64,000 bases of DNA from Microbulbifer sediminum. GTDB taxonomy: Bacteria; Pseudomonadota; Gammaproteobacteria; Pseudomonadales; Cellvibrionaceae. Where the stretch lies: positions 52,897 to 116,896 of the forward strand of contig NZ_JAJSAP010000010.1 of the NCBI RefSeq assembly GCF_021729035.1, in the 5' to 3' direction. The notes beneath the pieces were generated by a model, which saw only the letters and a program-made list of their open reading frames with translations, searched no databases and was not told the DNA's origin. The translations under genes were made by a program, and so were the position numbers. Shown piece by piece: positions 36,560 to 46,696 of the stretch (position 1 is the stretch's first letter; each line of letters opens with the position of its first letter).

Positions 36560-39500
36560 ATGTTTGCCAAAATCAAAAAGAGTAAATTCGGCCTCGCGCT
36601 GACGGCAGCACTGATAAGCCTCTGCACGGCGCACAGCGCCATGTCCCTGAGCCTGTCCCAGACACCGCTGTTCCTGCGCACCGGGGCGGACCCCAATGTC
36701 ATGTTTATTCTCGATGACTCCGGCTCCATGCAATTCGAGGTGACGCCTTCGACAGTAGTGGATACTTTCGTTGGTAGTTATACAGACGACGCCGAATACC
36801 GCCGGGTTTTCTATATGTACCCCAACAGCGATATTACGCTGGGAGGTAGCTGGACCAACTGCCCGTACGACAGTGACCGCACGGCGAATTGTGATTACTG
36901 GGATCAGTGGCTTAATGACACAGATCCGAATCTTGACCCCAATTACGGTAACCTGACGCCCGGTTTCGCGCAGGGCAATCGCTGGGCGGCATATTTCCGC
37001 TCGGCCCACAATAACCTGGCCTATTACAACCCGGCGGTGCGTTACCGTCCCTGGGTGGATAAAGACGGCAATCCCTGGCCGGATGCCAGCCCGGCGCAGG
37101 CCTACCATAATCCGGCCGATACCTCTAAGGGCTACAGGAACCTGACCACTGACAATACCCAGAGTGCTTGCTGGCTGGCTGATTCTGCAGATGCAAGTAC
37201 TAGCGGTGACAGTTTCAGTGTAGGTCTCTGTGAGGACGGCAACAGGGCGAAGCCACTGACATTCTGGCCGGCAACATACTTTCAGTACAACGGCGCAGGT
37301 GATGTCAGACTGGCATCCAGCTACACCCGGGTAGAAATCCGCTCGGGCAATGCGCCTTTTACCGGGGGAGGCGGTCGCACCGACTGCGCCAATCCCTCAG
37401 CCTGTACCTACGCCGAGGAATTGCAGAATTTTGCCAACTGGTACAGCTACTACCGGTCGCGAATCCTGCTCTCTCGTGCTGGCGCCGGCCGCGCCTTCGC
37501 AGTCCAGGGTGAAGGCATGCGTGTTGGCTTTGGCGCACTGAACAAGGGCAGCAGCAATATTGATTCCGTGAGCACCAGCACGATTATCAGTGGTGTGAGA
37601 CTTTTTTCCGGCAGCGATCGGGCGGATTTTTTTACAAATCTTTACGAGCGGGATATTCCCACTGAAGGAACCCCGCTGCTGAGTGCCCTTGATGATGTGG
37701 GGCAATATTACAGCCGCGAGGACAACAATGGCCCCTGGGGCAAGGACCCCGGCAATAGCGACTCCACTGACATGCTGGCCTGCCGTGCCAGCTATACCAT
37801 CCTCATGACCGATGGTTACGGCAGTGACTATGACGACTACGCGAGCAACTCGATCGGCAACGCCGATAGCGATGACGGTGCCCCTTTCAGTGATTCCCAC
37901 AGCAATACGCTTGGCGATATTGCGATGTATTACTACGAAAACGACTTGCACTCCGCGCTGGACAACAAGGTCCAGACCAATGAGATGGACAAGGCCAACT
38001 GGCAGCATATGGTGACCTTTGGGGTCGGCTTTGGCGTGACGGGAAGTGTCGATGCCGACAACGCCTTCGCCGCGATCAAGACGCAGACTCCTGTGAGCTG
38101 GCCTGACCCCAGGACTGCCGGGGACCCCGCCAAGCTGGATGACCTTTTGCACGCGAGTGTCAACGGACGCGGAGGCTTCTTCAATGCCGCTGATTCAGAG
38201 GCGTTTGCCAGCGGACTCGCCGACATGCTGGAGGAAATTTCCGACCGGCAGACCGGCTCTGCGTCATCAGTAGCAGCAAACTCCACACGGCTGGGGACGG
38301 ATACAGTCATCTACCAGGCACTGTTCAGAACCGGGGACTGGAGCGGTGAAGTTCAGGCTATCCCCATGCTGCCGGACGGCACGCTGAGCCCGTCTGTAAA
38401 GTGGAGCACGTCTGACGCGGGAAAAATCTCACCGACGAACCGCAAGATAATTACCTATAACGGCTCAACGACGGTGGATTTCCAGTGGGCCAACCTGACC
38501 GCGGCCCAGAAGGCTGCCCTTATCGGTGACGATGACGCCACCACTGGTGAGCAGCGTCTCAACTGGGTGCGAGGTAATACCGTTGACGGCATGCGCCAGC
38601 GCTCAGTGCTGCTCGGCGATATTGTCAACGCAAGTCCGGTCTTCGCGGGTCGCAAGGACTACCGGTTCGACCGGCTGTCGGAGGCGCTGGGCGGACTCGA
38701 GTACAGGACTTACTATTCGAATGAGAAGGAAAATCGCACGGAAGTGCTTTATGTAAGCTCCAACGATGGCATGCTGCACGCCTTTGATGCGAATACTGGC
38801 GATGAGTTGTTCGCCTATGTGCCGGCAGGGGCTTACTCCAAGCTGAAAGACCTGACACAGCTCGATTACGGCACCTCGGAAAACCCCCACCAGTATACTG
38901 TCGATGGGCCGCTGTTTGTGGGCGATGCCTTCTTCGACAAGAATGGTGACGGGATTGACGAATGGGTGAATGTGTTGGTTGGCACCTATGGTGCCGGCGG
39001 CAAAGGACTGTTTGCGCTGGATATTACAAACCCGGCCAGCCCGAGTGTACTGTTCGAGCTGGATGGTACCGGTGCCCATGTCGGGAATATTCTCGGGCAG
39101 CCACTGGTGGCACCTACCAGTGCCGGCTGGAAAGTTATTTTCGGGAATGGCTATAACTCCACGAGTGGCGAGGCCCGCTTAATGGTGGTGGATTTGGCCG
39201 ACCCCGCACTGATGGAGGATATTGAAACCGACGCAAGCATCACTGCCAATGGACTTGCCGGCCCGGCGCTGCTTACCGATGGCAGCGGTGAAGTGACGTC
39301 GGCCTATGCGGGCGACCTGTACGGCAATATGTGGAAGTTTGACCTGGAGGGTAACAACTGGGGCCTGGCCTATACCCAGGGCCAGAGCCGTTACCCGCTG
39401 TTTATCGCCAGGGACCCGGCCGGTGCAATACAGCCCATTACCTCTACGCCGACCCTGGGCATCAATGCAAAAATGGAAAACGCGATCATGGTCTATTTCG

Positions 39501-40060
39501 GTACCGGCAGTTATCTCACCAGCGCCGACAATGATGCAGGGTCAGTAATCAACAGCTTCTACGCAATCGCGGACCAGGGTGAGGAAATTACAAGTACCGA
39601 CCGGTCCGAGCTGCTGCAAAAAACTATTGTTCAAAATGGGGATACACGGTCAATCACCAACGATACCAACACGGATTGGTGGGCTACCAAGAAAGGCTGG
39701 TACATGGACCTTACTCCCGATGGCACGACCATTACCGGCGAACGGGTGATCAGCAAGCCACTGCTTCGCTACGATCGCCTGATATTCCCGACATTGATTA
39801 CGTCGGAAGACCCCTGTTCCTACGGCGCCAGTGGTTGGCGGATGGAGGCGGTGGCCGTTGGCGACAAGTTCCAGGGGCATTCCATTTTCGGTGAGTCGGG
39901 CAAGGTCGAGGATTATGCCGTCATCAGTTATTCGGAGTTTATTCGCGCCGGTGAGAAAGCGTATATTCCGTATACCAATACAAAAGGCGAGGGTGGCTCC
40001 CATGGCGGTGAATTGCCGTCGACCTCGGTGGGGCGCATGTCCTGGCGCCAGCTGCGTTAA
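36560..40060 (+). CDS. pilY1: PilY1 type IV pilus tip adhesin
   Basis: The 1166-residue exported protein has a signal peptide near the N-terminus (LALTAALISLCTAHSAMS). A von Willebrand factor A-like region begins with a MIDAS-type site (FILDDSGSM near residue 55). The C-terminal half is a beta-propeller (about 640-1100) with a calcium-loop pattern DKNGDGIDE near 792, matching the DxNxDGxxD site that controls pilus retraction in Pseudomonas PilY1. It also acts in surface sensing and adhesion there. pilE follows after 12 bp, so it is part of the minor-pilin operon. Confidence 0.95.
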   Translation: MFAKIKKSKFGLALTAALISLCTAHSAMSLSLSQTPLFLRTGADPNVMFILDDSGSMQFEVTPSTVVDTFVGSYTDDAEYRRVFYMYPNSDITLGGSWTNCPYDSDRTANCDYWDQWLNDTDPNLDPNYGNLTPGFAQGNRWAAYFRSAHNNLAYYNPAVRYRPWVDKDGNPWPDASPAQAYHNPADTSKGYRNLTTDNTQSACWLADSADASTSGDSFSVGLCEDGNRAKPLTFWPATYFQYNGAGDVRLASSYTRVEIRSGNAPFTGGGGRTDCANPSACTYAEELQNFANWYSYYRSRILLSRAGAGRAFAVQGEGMRVGFGALNKGSSNIDSVSTSTIISGVRLFSGSDRADFFTNLYERDIPTEGTPLLSALDDVGQYYSREDNNGPWGKDPGNSDSTDMLACRASYTILMTDGYGSDYDDYASNSIGNADSDDGAPFSDSHSNTLGDIAMYYYENDLHSALDNKVQTNEMDKANWQHMVTFGVGFGVTGSVDADNAFAAIKTQTPVSWPDPRTAGDPAKLDDLLHASVNGRGGFFNAADSEAFASGLADMLEEISDRQTGSASSVAANSTRLGTDTVIYQALFRTGDWSGEVQAIPMLPDGTLSPSVKWSTSDAGKISPTNRKIITYNGSTTVDFQWANLTAAQKAALIGDDDATTGEQRLNWVRGNTVDGMRQRSVLLGDIVNASPVFAGRKDYRFDRLSEALGGLEYRTYYSNEKENRTEVLYVSSNDGMLHAFDANTGDELFAYVPAGAYSKLKDLTQLDYGTSENPHQYTVDGPLFVGDAFFDKNGDGIDEWVNVLVGTYGAGGKGLFALDITNPASPSVLFELDGTGAHVGNILGQPLVAPTSAGWKVIFGNGYNSTSGEARLMVVDLADPALMEDIETDASITANGLAGPALLTDGSGEVTSAYAGDLYGNMWKFDLEGNNWGLAYTQGQSRYPLFIARDPAGAIQPITSTPTLGINAKMENAIMVYFGTGSYLTSADNDAGSVINSFYAIADQGEEITSTDRSELLQKTIVQNGDTRSITNDTNTDWWATKKGWYMDLTPDGTTITGERVISKPLLRYDRLIFPTLITSEDPCSYGASGWRMEAVAVGDKFQGHSIFGESGKVEDYAVISYSEFIRAGEKAYIPYTNTKGEGGSHGGELPSTSVGRMSWRQLR

Positions 40061-40072
40061 CTTGAGGTGTTT

Positions 40073-40501
40073 ATGAAAACTGTAAAAAAAACGGAATCGG
40101 GATTTACCCTGATTGAGCTGATGGTGGTAGTGGCGATTATCGGCATCATCGGTGCGATCGCATATCCGTCTTATATGGAATCTGTGCGCAAGAGTAATCG
40201 TGCCGATGCCAAGGCGGTGATCAACGACGTGGCCCAACGGCTACAGCGCTGCTATACCGCCTACAGTGCCTATGATGACGCCAATTGTACGGTTGCCGGC
40301 GATATTACCGGCGGAAGTACAATTACTTCGCCTGAAGGTATGTACACAATTGCCGGCGTTCTCAATCCCACCACGTATTCTCTTACCGCCACGCCGGTGG
40401 CCGGGACCGTCCAGGCAAATGATGCGAAATGCACGAGCTTCACGCTTGATCAGACTGGCTTGCGTGGCGCCACGGGCTCGGATGCAGCTAACTGCTGGTA
40501 G
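40073..40501 (+). CDS. pilE: PilE-type minor pilin
   Basis: The 142-residue prepilin has leader MKTVKKTESG and mature start FTLIELMVVVAIIGIIGAIAYP. Four Cys in the C-terminal body (RCYTAY, ANCTV, KCTSF, NCW) could form two disulfides, as in PilE-type minor pilins. I chose ATG 40073, with GAGG upstream, over GTG 40067. Its position at the end of the pilY1 operon matches Pseudomonas pilE rather than the separate pilA locus, so the major pilin is probably elsewhere. Confidence 0.88.
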   Translation: MKTVKKTESGFTLIELMVVVAIIGIIGAIAYPSYMESVRKSNRADAKAVINDVAQRLQRCYTAYSAYDDANCTVAGDITGGSTITSPEGMYTIAGVLNPTTYSLTATPVAGTVQANDAKCTSFTLDQTGLRGATGSDAANCW

Positions 40502-40639
40502 GCCGGTTAAAGTCTGGTTTTCTGTGACGGGGCCAGCGTCGCCTTATTGAAGCGGCGCAGGCGCTGTGGGGTGTTGTTTCTGAGGAGCTTGTCCGCAGGA
40601 CTGCTGACGTGCTCGAAAAATGCGGTTTGTCCGGATTCT

Positions 40640-42097
40640 CTAGTCTTCCAGTCCCAGCTTCTTCAAGCGGTAGCGCAGTGAGCGAAAGCTGATACCCAGT
40701 TTCTGTGCGGCGGAAGTCCGGTTCCAACGGGTTTCCACCAGAGTGCTTTCGATCACCTGTCGCTCTATTTTTTGCAGGTAATTATCCAGCGATTCACCGG
40801 TGGCCGGCTTGAAGGGGGGGTATTCGCTCCCATCGCCGCGGGCCGACGAGCTCGGGGTTGTGCCAGGCACGTCCGTGGAGCCAGCCCCGTGAGGTGTGCC
40901 TGACTCCCGGCGGTCGCTGCCATTGCCCCGCTGTATGGTATCGACTGGCTCCAGTAGCAGGTCCTCAGCTTCAATGATCTGCTGATCACAGAGGGTAAAT
41001 GCCCGCTCCAGGATGTTCTCCAGCTGGCGTACATTGCCCGGGAAGGGGTAGTCTCGCAATGCCCGCAGCGCTCCCTCGGATAACTTCGGAGCACCAGCGC
41101 CGGCGTCGGTGGCGATACGAGACATGATCATGTCCGCGAGCAGCGGGATATCCTCACTGCGTTCCCGCAGGGGCGGCAGCCGGACTTCAATGACGTTGAT
41201 CCGGTAAAACAGATCGCTGCGGAAGCGTCCAGCGGCCACCTCTGCGGAGAGGTCCTTGTGCGTGGCGCTCAGTATCCGGACATCGATGGGAACTTCTTCA
41301 CTGGCACCGACTGGCCTCACGCTCTTTTCCTGAATCGCCCGCAACAGTTTTACCTGCATCTCCAGTGGCAGGTCGGCGACCTCATCCAGAAACAAAGTGC
41401 CTCCGGCGGCACTCTGAAGCAGGCCCGGCTTGTCTTTGTGTGCACCGGTGAAGCTGCCTTTGCGATGACCGAAGAATTCGCTTTCCATCAGTTCTGCGGG
41501 AATAGCGCCGCAGTTGATGGGGACGAAGGGCCTGTCTGCCCGCGGTCCCTGCTCATGGATGGAGCGGGCCGCCAGTTCCTTGCCGGACCCGGATTCGCCG
41601 CTGATATATACAGGCGCATCGCTGCGGGCAAGCTTGGTGATCTTGCGTCGCAACTGTTGCATGGATGGAGCCTGGCCCAGCAGTCGACAGCGAATGCTGT
41701 CATTGGCAACTGTTTCCCTGCGATTGAGGCGCAGTGCCAGCTGTACCAGGGTCCGTAAGCGCTCCAGGTTGACAGGTTTACTGACAAAGTCGAACGCTCC
41801 CAGCTTCAGGGCGTCAATGGCGGTATCCATGCTGCCGTGGGCGGTAATCACCGCGATCGGCAACTCGCCCTGATGTGCAGCGTCTTCCTGTAAGTGCCGC
41901 ACCAGCTGCAGGCCGTCACCATCCGGCAGGCGCATATCGGTCAGGCAGAAGTCGTAGCGGTGCTGTTCCAGCAGCCGGTGGGCCTCCCCCAGGCTGTTGG
42001 CGGTGTGGCTGTCCACTTCCATCCGGCTCAGGGTCATGGTCAGGAGCTCGCAGATATCCGGCTCGTCGTCGACGACCAGTGCAAGGGGCTGCAGCAT
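40640..42097 (-). CDS. pilR: Sigma-54-dependent response regulator PilR
   Basis: The 485-residue NtrC-type activator has a receiver domain (phospho-Asp54 in LTDMRLPDGDG), an AAA+ domain with Walker A GESGSGKE near residue 168 and the sigma-54 contact loop GSFTGA (canonical GAFTGA, with Ser for Ala), and a Fis-type helix-turn-helix at the end (LGISFRSLRYRLKKLG). It switches on the major pilin promoter with RpoN in pseudomonads. It lies downstream of pilS on the same strand. Its control of the sigma-54 promoter upstream of galU is untested. Confidence 0.95.
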   Translation of the reverse strand: MLQPLALVVDDEPDICELLTMTLSRMEVDSHTANSLGEAHRLLEQHRYDFCLTDMRLPDGDGLQLVRHLQEDAAHQGELPIAVITAHGSMDTAIDALKLGAFDFVSKPVNLERLRTLVQLALRLNRRETVANDSIRCRLLGQAPSMQQLRRKITKLARSDAPVYISGESGSGKELAARSIHEQGPRADRPFVPINCGAIPAELMESEFFGHRKGSFTGAHKDKPGLLQSAAGGTLFLDEVADLPLEMQVKLLRAIQEKSVRPVGASEEVPIDVRILSATHKDLSAEVAAGRFRSDLFYRINVIEVRLPPLRERSEDIPLLADMIMSRIATDAGAGAPKLSEGALRALRDYPFPGNVRQLENILERAFTLCDQQIIEAEDLLLEPVDTIQRGNGSDRRESGTPHGAGSTDVPGTTPSSSARGDGSEYPPFKPATGESLDNYLQKIERQVIESTLVETRWNRTSAAQKLGISFRSLRYRLKKLGLED

Positions 42098-42189
42098 GGC
42101 TTATGCGCTTTTATTGTTGGTAGCAGAGGGCTTGTAGTTAAATGGATTATGCCAGATGTGGCCGGGAACCCGTCAACTTGCTGCTGTAT

Positions 42190-43785
42190 TCAGAACAGTT
42201 TCCTGGCGTGGGCGAATTCAATCCTAAAGCAGCTCAGGGCATCGTCATTACGGCAGTACTGCAGGCTTGCCTGGTTGGATTCGCACAGCTCACGGGCAAT
42301 ATACAGACCAAGCCCACTACCCCCCTGGCCGGTGGTGAAAAATGGTTCAAAAATCTGCTCGCGAAACTCGTCGGGTACGCCCGGACCCGTGTCGATAACA
42401 TCAAGGACAGCACAGTCGCGTTCCCGGTGGCGATAGACGTGGATTTCAAACTCTGCCATTCCATCCTCTTGTCGAGAATGCACCAGCGCGTTGTTGCAGA
42501 GATTGGTGACCACCTGGGCCAGCTGTGCGGCGTCAAACCGGGCGGTAAGCGGGCCGTCCGGCAGTTCCAGGGTAATCCTTGCTTCCTGCGTGATACCGAC
42601 GCGATAGTCAGCCACAAAACGCTCTACCCAGTAACCCAGTTCGTGTAGTTCAGGTTCTGTGGCGCGGCGCCTGGACAGCCTCATTACATTCTCGACGATC
42701 TGGTTGACCCGTTCACTGTGCCGACAGATGATGTCCGCCAGATGTTGGTCTTCATGGGACAGGTTTGGGGATTCGCTTAGCAATTGTGCCGCATGGCTGA
42801 TGGCGCCGAGCGGGTTGCGGACCTCGTGGGCAATGGAGGCTGTCAGGTGGCCGAGCGAAGCCAGTTTCAGCTTCTGTGCTTCCTGGTTCAGTTTCCGGTT
42901 GTCATCGACAAAAACAAGCGTGTTATCACCATTTTCACGGCGCAGGTTGGCAAAATTGAGTCGTAACTCGCTGCCGCCGTCGAGTTTTACCAGCTGGCCG
43001 TTACGGGCCGGCTCCCGTTTCCAGTCCCGCAACGCCGAGACCAGCACCTGGTGCAAGTCTGTACCGGGCTGCAACTGGTTTGCGGTCAGGCGCAGGGCAG
43101 CCTGGTTGACCAGCTCGGTTTTATTGGCGGAGTTCAGTACCAGTACGCCGGTGCGCATGCGTTCGATAATCTGCTGTGCCAGGCGCTGCAGGTGCGCCGC
43201 CTGGCGGCTCTGCTGGTCGGCCCGCCAGGTTGCGCTGCTGACCATGCCGGACAGGTATTGCAGCCCACTTACCGAAAGGAAAAGCAGGATTCCCAGGCTG
43301 CCGGCGGCGACGATGTCACGTGAGTCTGCGTTGCCAGCCACCAGGCCGTATACCTGTTGGGCAATGACGGCACTACTTGTCAGTGCGGCGAAGAAAGCCC
43401 CGAGGCGCCGGTCGAGTAACAGGGAGCCGGCCGCGCAGCTGATCAGGAGCAGGTAGCCAAGCCCTGAATTCAGGCCTCCACTGGAGTGGATCATGGTCAG
43501 AAACGCCGGGATATCACAGCCCAGCATCAGCGCCACCTGGCCAACGCTGGCATGATAGCCCGCACCGCGCAGGTACAGGAGCCAGGCTGTATTCAGGGCC
43601 GTATAGGCGATGGCAGTATTGAGGAACAGGGCCGGCGCAGTGTTGCCCAGTGCACCGTGGCTGATTTCGGATACGAAGATGCCCAGCAGCACGATCGAAA
43701 TGGCCACGCGATAGAAGGCGTAGACACGCAGTAGTTCCAGGTACTGGAGTGTGGGCCTGCTGGAGGTGGTGGCTGAGCTGCTCAC
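42190..43785 (-). CDS. pilS: Sensor histidine kinase PilS
   Basis: The 531-residue inner-membrane kinase has about six N-terminal hydrophobic helices, a PAS-like region (about 200-300), the phospho-acceptor box SIAHEVRNPLGAI near residue 320 and a C-terminal ATPase domain (GPGVPDEFREQIFEPFFT, GGSGLGLYIA). It phosphorylates PilR in response to pilin levels or other signals. The GTG at 43785 has GAGAAG upstream and gives a PilS-like length; a longer GTG at 43839 is possible. The gap to pilR is 92 bp. It is divergent from nadE. Confidence 0.92.
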   Translation of the reverse strand: MSSSATTSSRPTLQYLELLRVYAFYRVAISIVLLGIFVSEISHGALGNTAPALFLNTAIAYTALNTAWLLYLRGAGYHASVGQVALMLGCDIPAFLTMIHSSGGLNSGLGYLLLISCAAGSLLLDRRLGAFFAALTSSAVIAQQVYGLVAGNADSRDIVAAGSLGILLFLSVSGLQYLSGMVSSATWRADQQSRQAAHLQRLAQQIIERMRTGVLVLNSANKTELVNQAALRLTANQLQPGTDLHQVLVSALRDWKREPARNGQLVKLDGGSELRLNFANLRRENGDNTLVFVDDNRKLNQEAQKLKLASLGHLTASIAHEVRNPLGAISHAAQLLSESPNLSHEDQHLADIICRHSERVNQIVENVMRLSRRRATEPELHELGYWVERFVADYRVGITQEARITLELPDGPLTARFDAAQLAQVVTNLCNNALVHSRQEDGMAEFEIHVYRHRERDCAVLDVIDTGPGVPDEFREQIFEPFFTTGQGGSGLGLYIARELCESNQASLQYCRNDDALSCFRIEFAHARKLF

Positions 43786-43887
43786 GGTTATTCTTCTCGG
43801 TTGGTATACCGCTGCGGTTGTCCCCGGAGCGAGGTACACTCGCTGTAAAACGGTATAATTGCCGCTTCCCCGATCCGAGGTAACAAG

Positions 43888-45516
43888 ATGTCTACTTTGC
43901 AGCTAGTGCTGGCACAAATCAATTCCCTGGTGGGTGATATTCCGGGCAACACGGCCCAGGTAATCGATGTGGCCCGGCAGGCTCACCGGGAGCTTGGTGC
44001 CGAGCTGGTCATGTTTCCCGAGCTGACCCTGTGCGGCTACCCGCCCGAGGACCTGTTGCTGCGGCCCAGCATGGGGCGGCGGATAAATGCGGCCCTCGAG
44101 CAGCTGCGGACCGCGGGCCTGCCCTGTGCGGTATTGGTGGGCTACCCGCGGGTGGTGGCAGGCAAGGTTTTCAATATGGCAGGCCTGATCGCTGACGGTG
44201 AGCTGGTGGCAGAGTATGCGAAGCAGAAACTGCCCAATTACCAGGTTTTCGACGAAATGCGCTACTTCGTTCCCGGTGACCAGCCCTGTGTAGTGGATAT
44301 CAAGGGAATTCGCACCGCCATCACTATATGTGAAGACATCTGGCATCCGGAGCCGGTTGCCCAGGCCGCTGCCGCGGGCGCGGAACTCATGCTAAATATT
44401 AACGCCTCCCCCTTTCACCGTGGCAAGGCCCAGGAGCGGCTCGAGCTGCTGGGTAACCAGGCCCGCCTTGGCAACATGCCGATTGTATACGTCAATTCAA
44501 TCGGGGGGCAGGATGAGCTGGTTTTCGACGGCGGGTCCTTTGCGGTCGATGCCCAGGGCAAGCTGTGCGCCCGCGCGCCGGAATTCGTTGAGCACCTGCT
44601 GTCGGTACAGGTGAAGTCCGGTGACGGTCGCACAACCCTGTCCCAGGGGGAAATGATTCCTGCGGAGTCCGACCTGGCTGCGGTTTACAAGGCCCTGGTA
44701 CTCGGGGTACGGGACTATGTGAACAAAAACGGATTTAACGGTGTGGTCCTGGGGCTGTCCGGCGGCATCGATTCGGCACTGACGCTGGCGGTGGCCGTGG
44801 ACGCCCTGGGCAAGGAGCGTGTGGAGGCGGTAATGATGCCATTCCGCTATACCTCGGATCTCAGCAAGAATGATGCCGCAGACCAGGCCCAGCGCCTGGG
44901 AATCCATTACCGGGTAATCAGTATTGAGCCGATCTTCGATGCCTTTATGGGGGCGCTCGCAGACGAGTTTGCCAATACCGAAAGGGATACCACCGAAGAG
45001 AACCTGCAGGCGCGTTCCCGCGGCGTTATCCTGATGGCAATCTCGAACAAAAAAGGGGCGATGGTGCTGACCACCGGTAACAAGAGTGAGATGGCGGTAG
45101 GCTATGCCACGTTATACGGCGATATGGTGGGCGGATACAGCGCGCTGAAGGACGTGCCCAAAATTCTTGTTTACGAGCTGGCGCGCTACCGCAATACGCT
45201 GTCCGAAGTGATCCCCGAGACCGTCATCACACGCCCTCCCACTGCGGAGCTGGCGCCGGACCAGATGGACTCTGACAGCCTGCCTCCCTACGAGATACTC
45301 GATGAGGTGCTGAACCTTTATATCGAGCGCGACTGCAGTGCAGCAGACATCATTGCGCGGGGCTTCGATGCGGAAATGGTTGAGCGAGTGGTGCGTCTGG
45401 TCGACCGCAATGAATACAAACGGCGCCAGTCTGCGGTGGGGGTGCGTATTTCGGAGCGTGGTTTCGGGCGCGACCGACGCTACCCCATTACCAATGGCTG
45501 GAAGGCCGGTGAGTGA
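43888..45516 (+). CDS. nadE: Glutamine-dependent NAD+ synthetase
   Basis: The 542-residue enzyme makes NAD from deamido-NAD, ATP and glutamine. The N-terminal nitrilase-type glutaminase domain has the Glu-Lys-Cys triad (FPELTLCGYPPE near 46, KQKLPNYQVFDE near 112, ITICEDIWHP with Cys148). The C-terminal synthetase domain has the ATP loop LGLSGGIDSALT near 290 and TGNKSEMAVGYATLYGD near 393. The ATG at 43888 is about 30 bp after a TATAAT (43854-43859) that lacks a good -35. A terminator follows. Confidence 0.97.
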   Translation: MSTLQLVLAQINSLVGDIPGNTAQVIDVARQAHRELGAELVMFPELTLCGYPPEDLLLRPSMGRRINAALEQLRTAGLPCAVLVGYPRVVAGKVFNMAGLIADGELVAEYAKQKLPNYQVFDEMRYFVPGDQPCVVDIKGIRTAITICEDIWHPEPVAQAAAAGAELMLNINASPFHRGKAQERLELLGNQARLGNMPIVYVNSIGGQDELVFDGGSFAVDAQGKLCARAPEFVEHLLSVQVKSGDGRTTLSQGEMIPAESDLAAVYKALVLGVRDYVNKNGFNGVVLGLSGGIDSALTLAVAVDALGKERVEAVMMPFRYTSDLSKNDAADQAQRLGIHYRVISIEPIFDAFMGALADEFANTERDTTEENLQARSRGVILMAISNKKGAMVLTTGNKSEMAVGYATLYGDMVGGYSALKDVPKILVYELARYRNTLSEVIPETVITRPPTAELAPDQMDSDSLPPYEILDEVLNLYIERDCSAADIIARGFDAEMVERVVRLVDRNEYKRRQSAVGVRISERGFGRDRRYPITNGWKAGE

Positions 45517-45548
45517 CCGGGATTGGCCAGCTGTTCACCGTTGTAACC

Positions 45549-45576
45549 AAAAAAGGCGCCAGGAGGCGCCTTTTTT
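45549..45576. terminator. Bidirectional terminator between nadE and bamD
   Basis: A stem AAAAAAGGCGCC / GGCGCCTTTTTT with a 4-nt AGGA loop lies between convergent genes and is effective in both directions. Confidence 0.92.
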
Positions 45577-45602
45577 AATCACGGTTACCGCTGGTTCAGG
45601 GG

Positions 45603-46535
45603 TTACAGGAGCTCTGGCGGCAGCGGGGCTTCCTCATCCCGGAACTCCGCGTTGTAGAGCTCGCGGCTGTCGAAGCCGCGGGGATCGGACTTCTCGAACA
45701 GGCCCAGGGTCAGCCGGTGAACCAGGCTACGGCCGCTGGCCCCCTTGTAGTAGTTGTAGTTAAAACTGCCATCGTCACGGAAAGCCGGGTGTTGCGGGTA
45801 GTTTGTGCGCAAAACGAGCAGGGCGTCGTTCTCCAGGCTGTCCATGCCCATCAGGTGGTAGCCCTGCACCATGGTGGCCAGCGCATCCGGCACCGCAGGT
45901 GTCTGCTGGAAATTTTCCACCACATAGCGGCCGCGGTTCGCGGCGGCCAGGTAAGCGCCGCGCTTGAAGTAGTAGTTGGCCACGTGGATTTCGTAACGTG
46001 CCAGCAGGTTGCGCAGGTGAATCATGCGCTTCTGGGCATCCGGGGCGTAGCGGCTATCCGGGTAGCGTGCCATCAGCTGGGAGAAGTACGCGAAAGATTC
46101 TCGCGCCGAACCGGGGTCACGACTGGTCATATCCGTGGGCAGGAAGCGCTCGAACAGGCCGGTGCCTTCGGTGAAGGAAGCCAGTCCCTTCATGTAGTAG
46201 GCATAATCCACGTTGCGATGCTGGGGGTGCAGCCGGATAAAACGGTCGGCCGCCGCGATTGCCGCATCGTTCTCGTAATTGCGGTAGTAGGCGTAGATCA
46301 GCTCAAGCTGGGCCTGCTCGGCATAGCTGCCAAATGGAAAGTTGTCTTCCAGTGCGCGCAGGTTCTTGATTGCCAGGTCCCACTGGCTGGATCGCAGCTG
46401 GCGCTGGGCGGCCTCGTAGAACGCCTGTTCTGTGCGGCTACCAGATGGCAGGCCCTCTTCCTCTTCATCGGTGCTGGCGCAGGCGACAAGGATCGCGGAC
46501 AGTAAAGCCAACCACAACGTTTTCCAGGCCTGCAT
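45603..46535 (-). CDS. bamD: Outer-membrane protein assembly factor BamD
   Basis: The 310-residue lipoprotein has a signal peptide ending in lipobox LVAC (Cys19) and tetratricopeptide-like repeats (for example [58 protein letters not shown]). It is an essential part of the BAM complex that inserts outer-membrane barrels. I chose ATG 46535, with GAGGGG upstream, rather than the ATG 18 bp earlier. It is divergent from rluD, a conserved arrangement. Confidence 0.95.
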   Translation of the reverse strand: MQAWKTLWLALLSAILVACASTDEEEEGLPSGSRTEQAFYEAAQRQLRSSQWDLAIKNLRALEDNFPFGSYAEQAQLELIYAYYRNYENDAAIAAADRFIRLHPQHRNVDYAYYMKGLASFTEGTGLFERFLPTDMTSRDPGSARESFAYFSQLMARYPDSRYAPDAQKRMIHLRNLLARYEIHVANYYFKRGAYLAAANRGRYVVENFQQTPAVPDALATMVQGYHLMGMDSLENDALLVLRTNYPQHPAFRDDGSFNYNYYKGASGRSLVHRLTLGLFEKSDPRGFDSRELYNAEFRDEEAPLPPELL

Positions 46536-46696
46536 AGCCCCTCGCTCTATCATTATTACTCTCTACCTTCTTGCATTGGTTCCGCAGCGGCTGCTCTTCT
46601 GGGCGGACGGTGCGGTACACTGGCCCCCTTTTGTCGGGCGGCGGGCGGTCATTTAACCACAGTCACGCAGTCGTCCAAAGTATTTGAGCCTGATCA

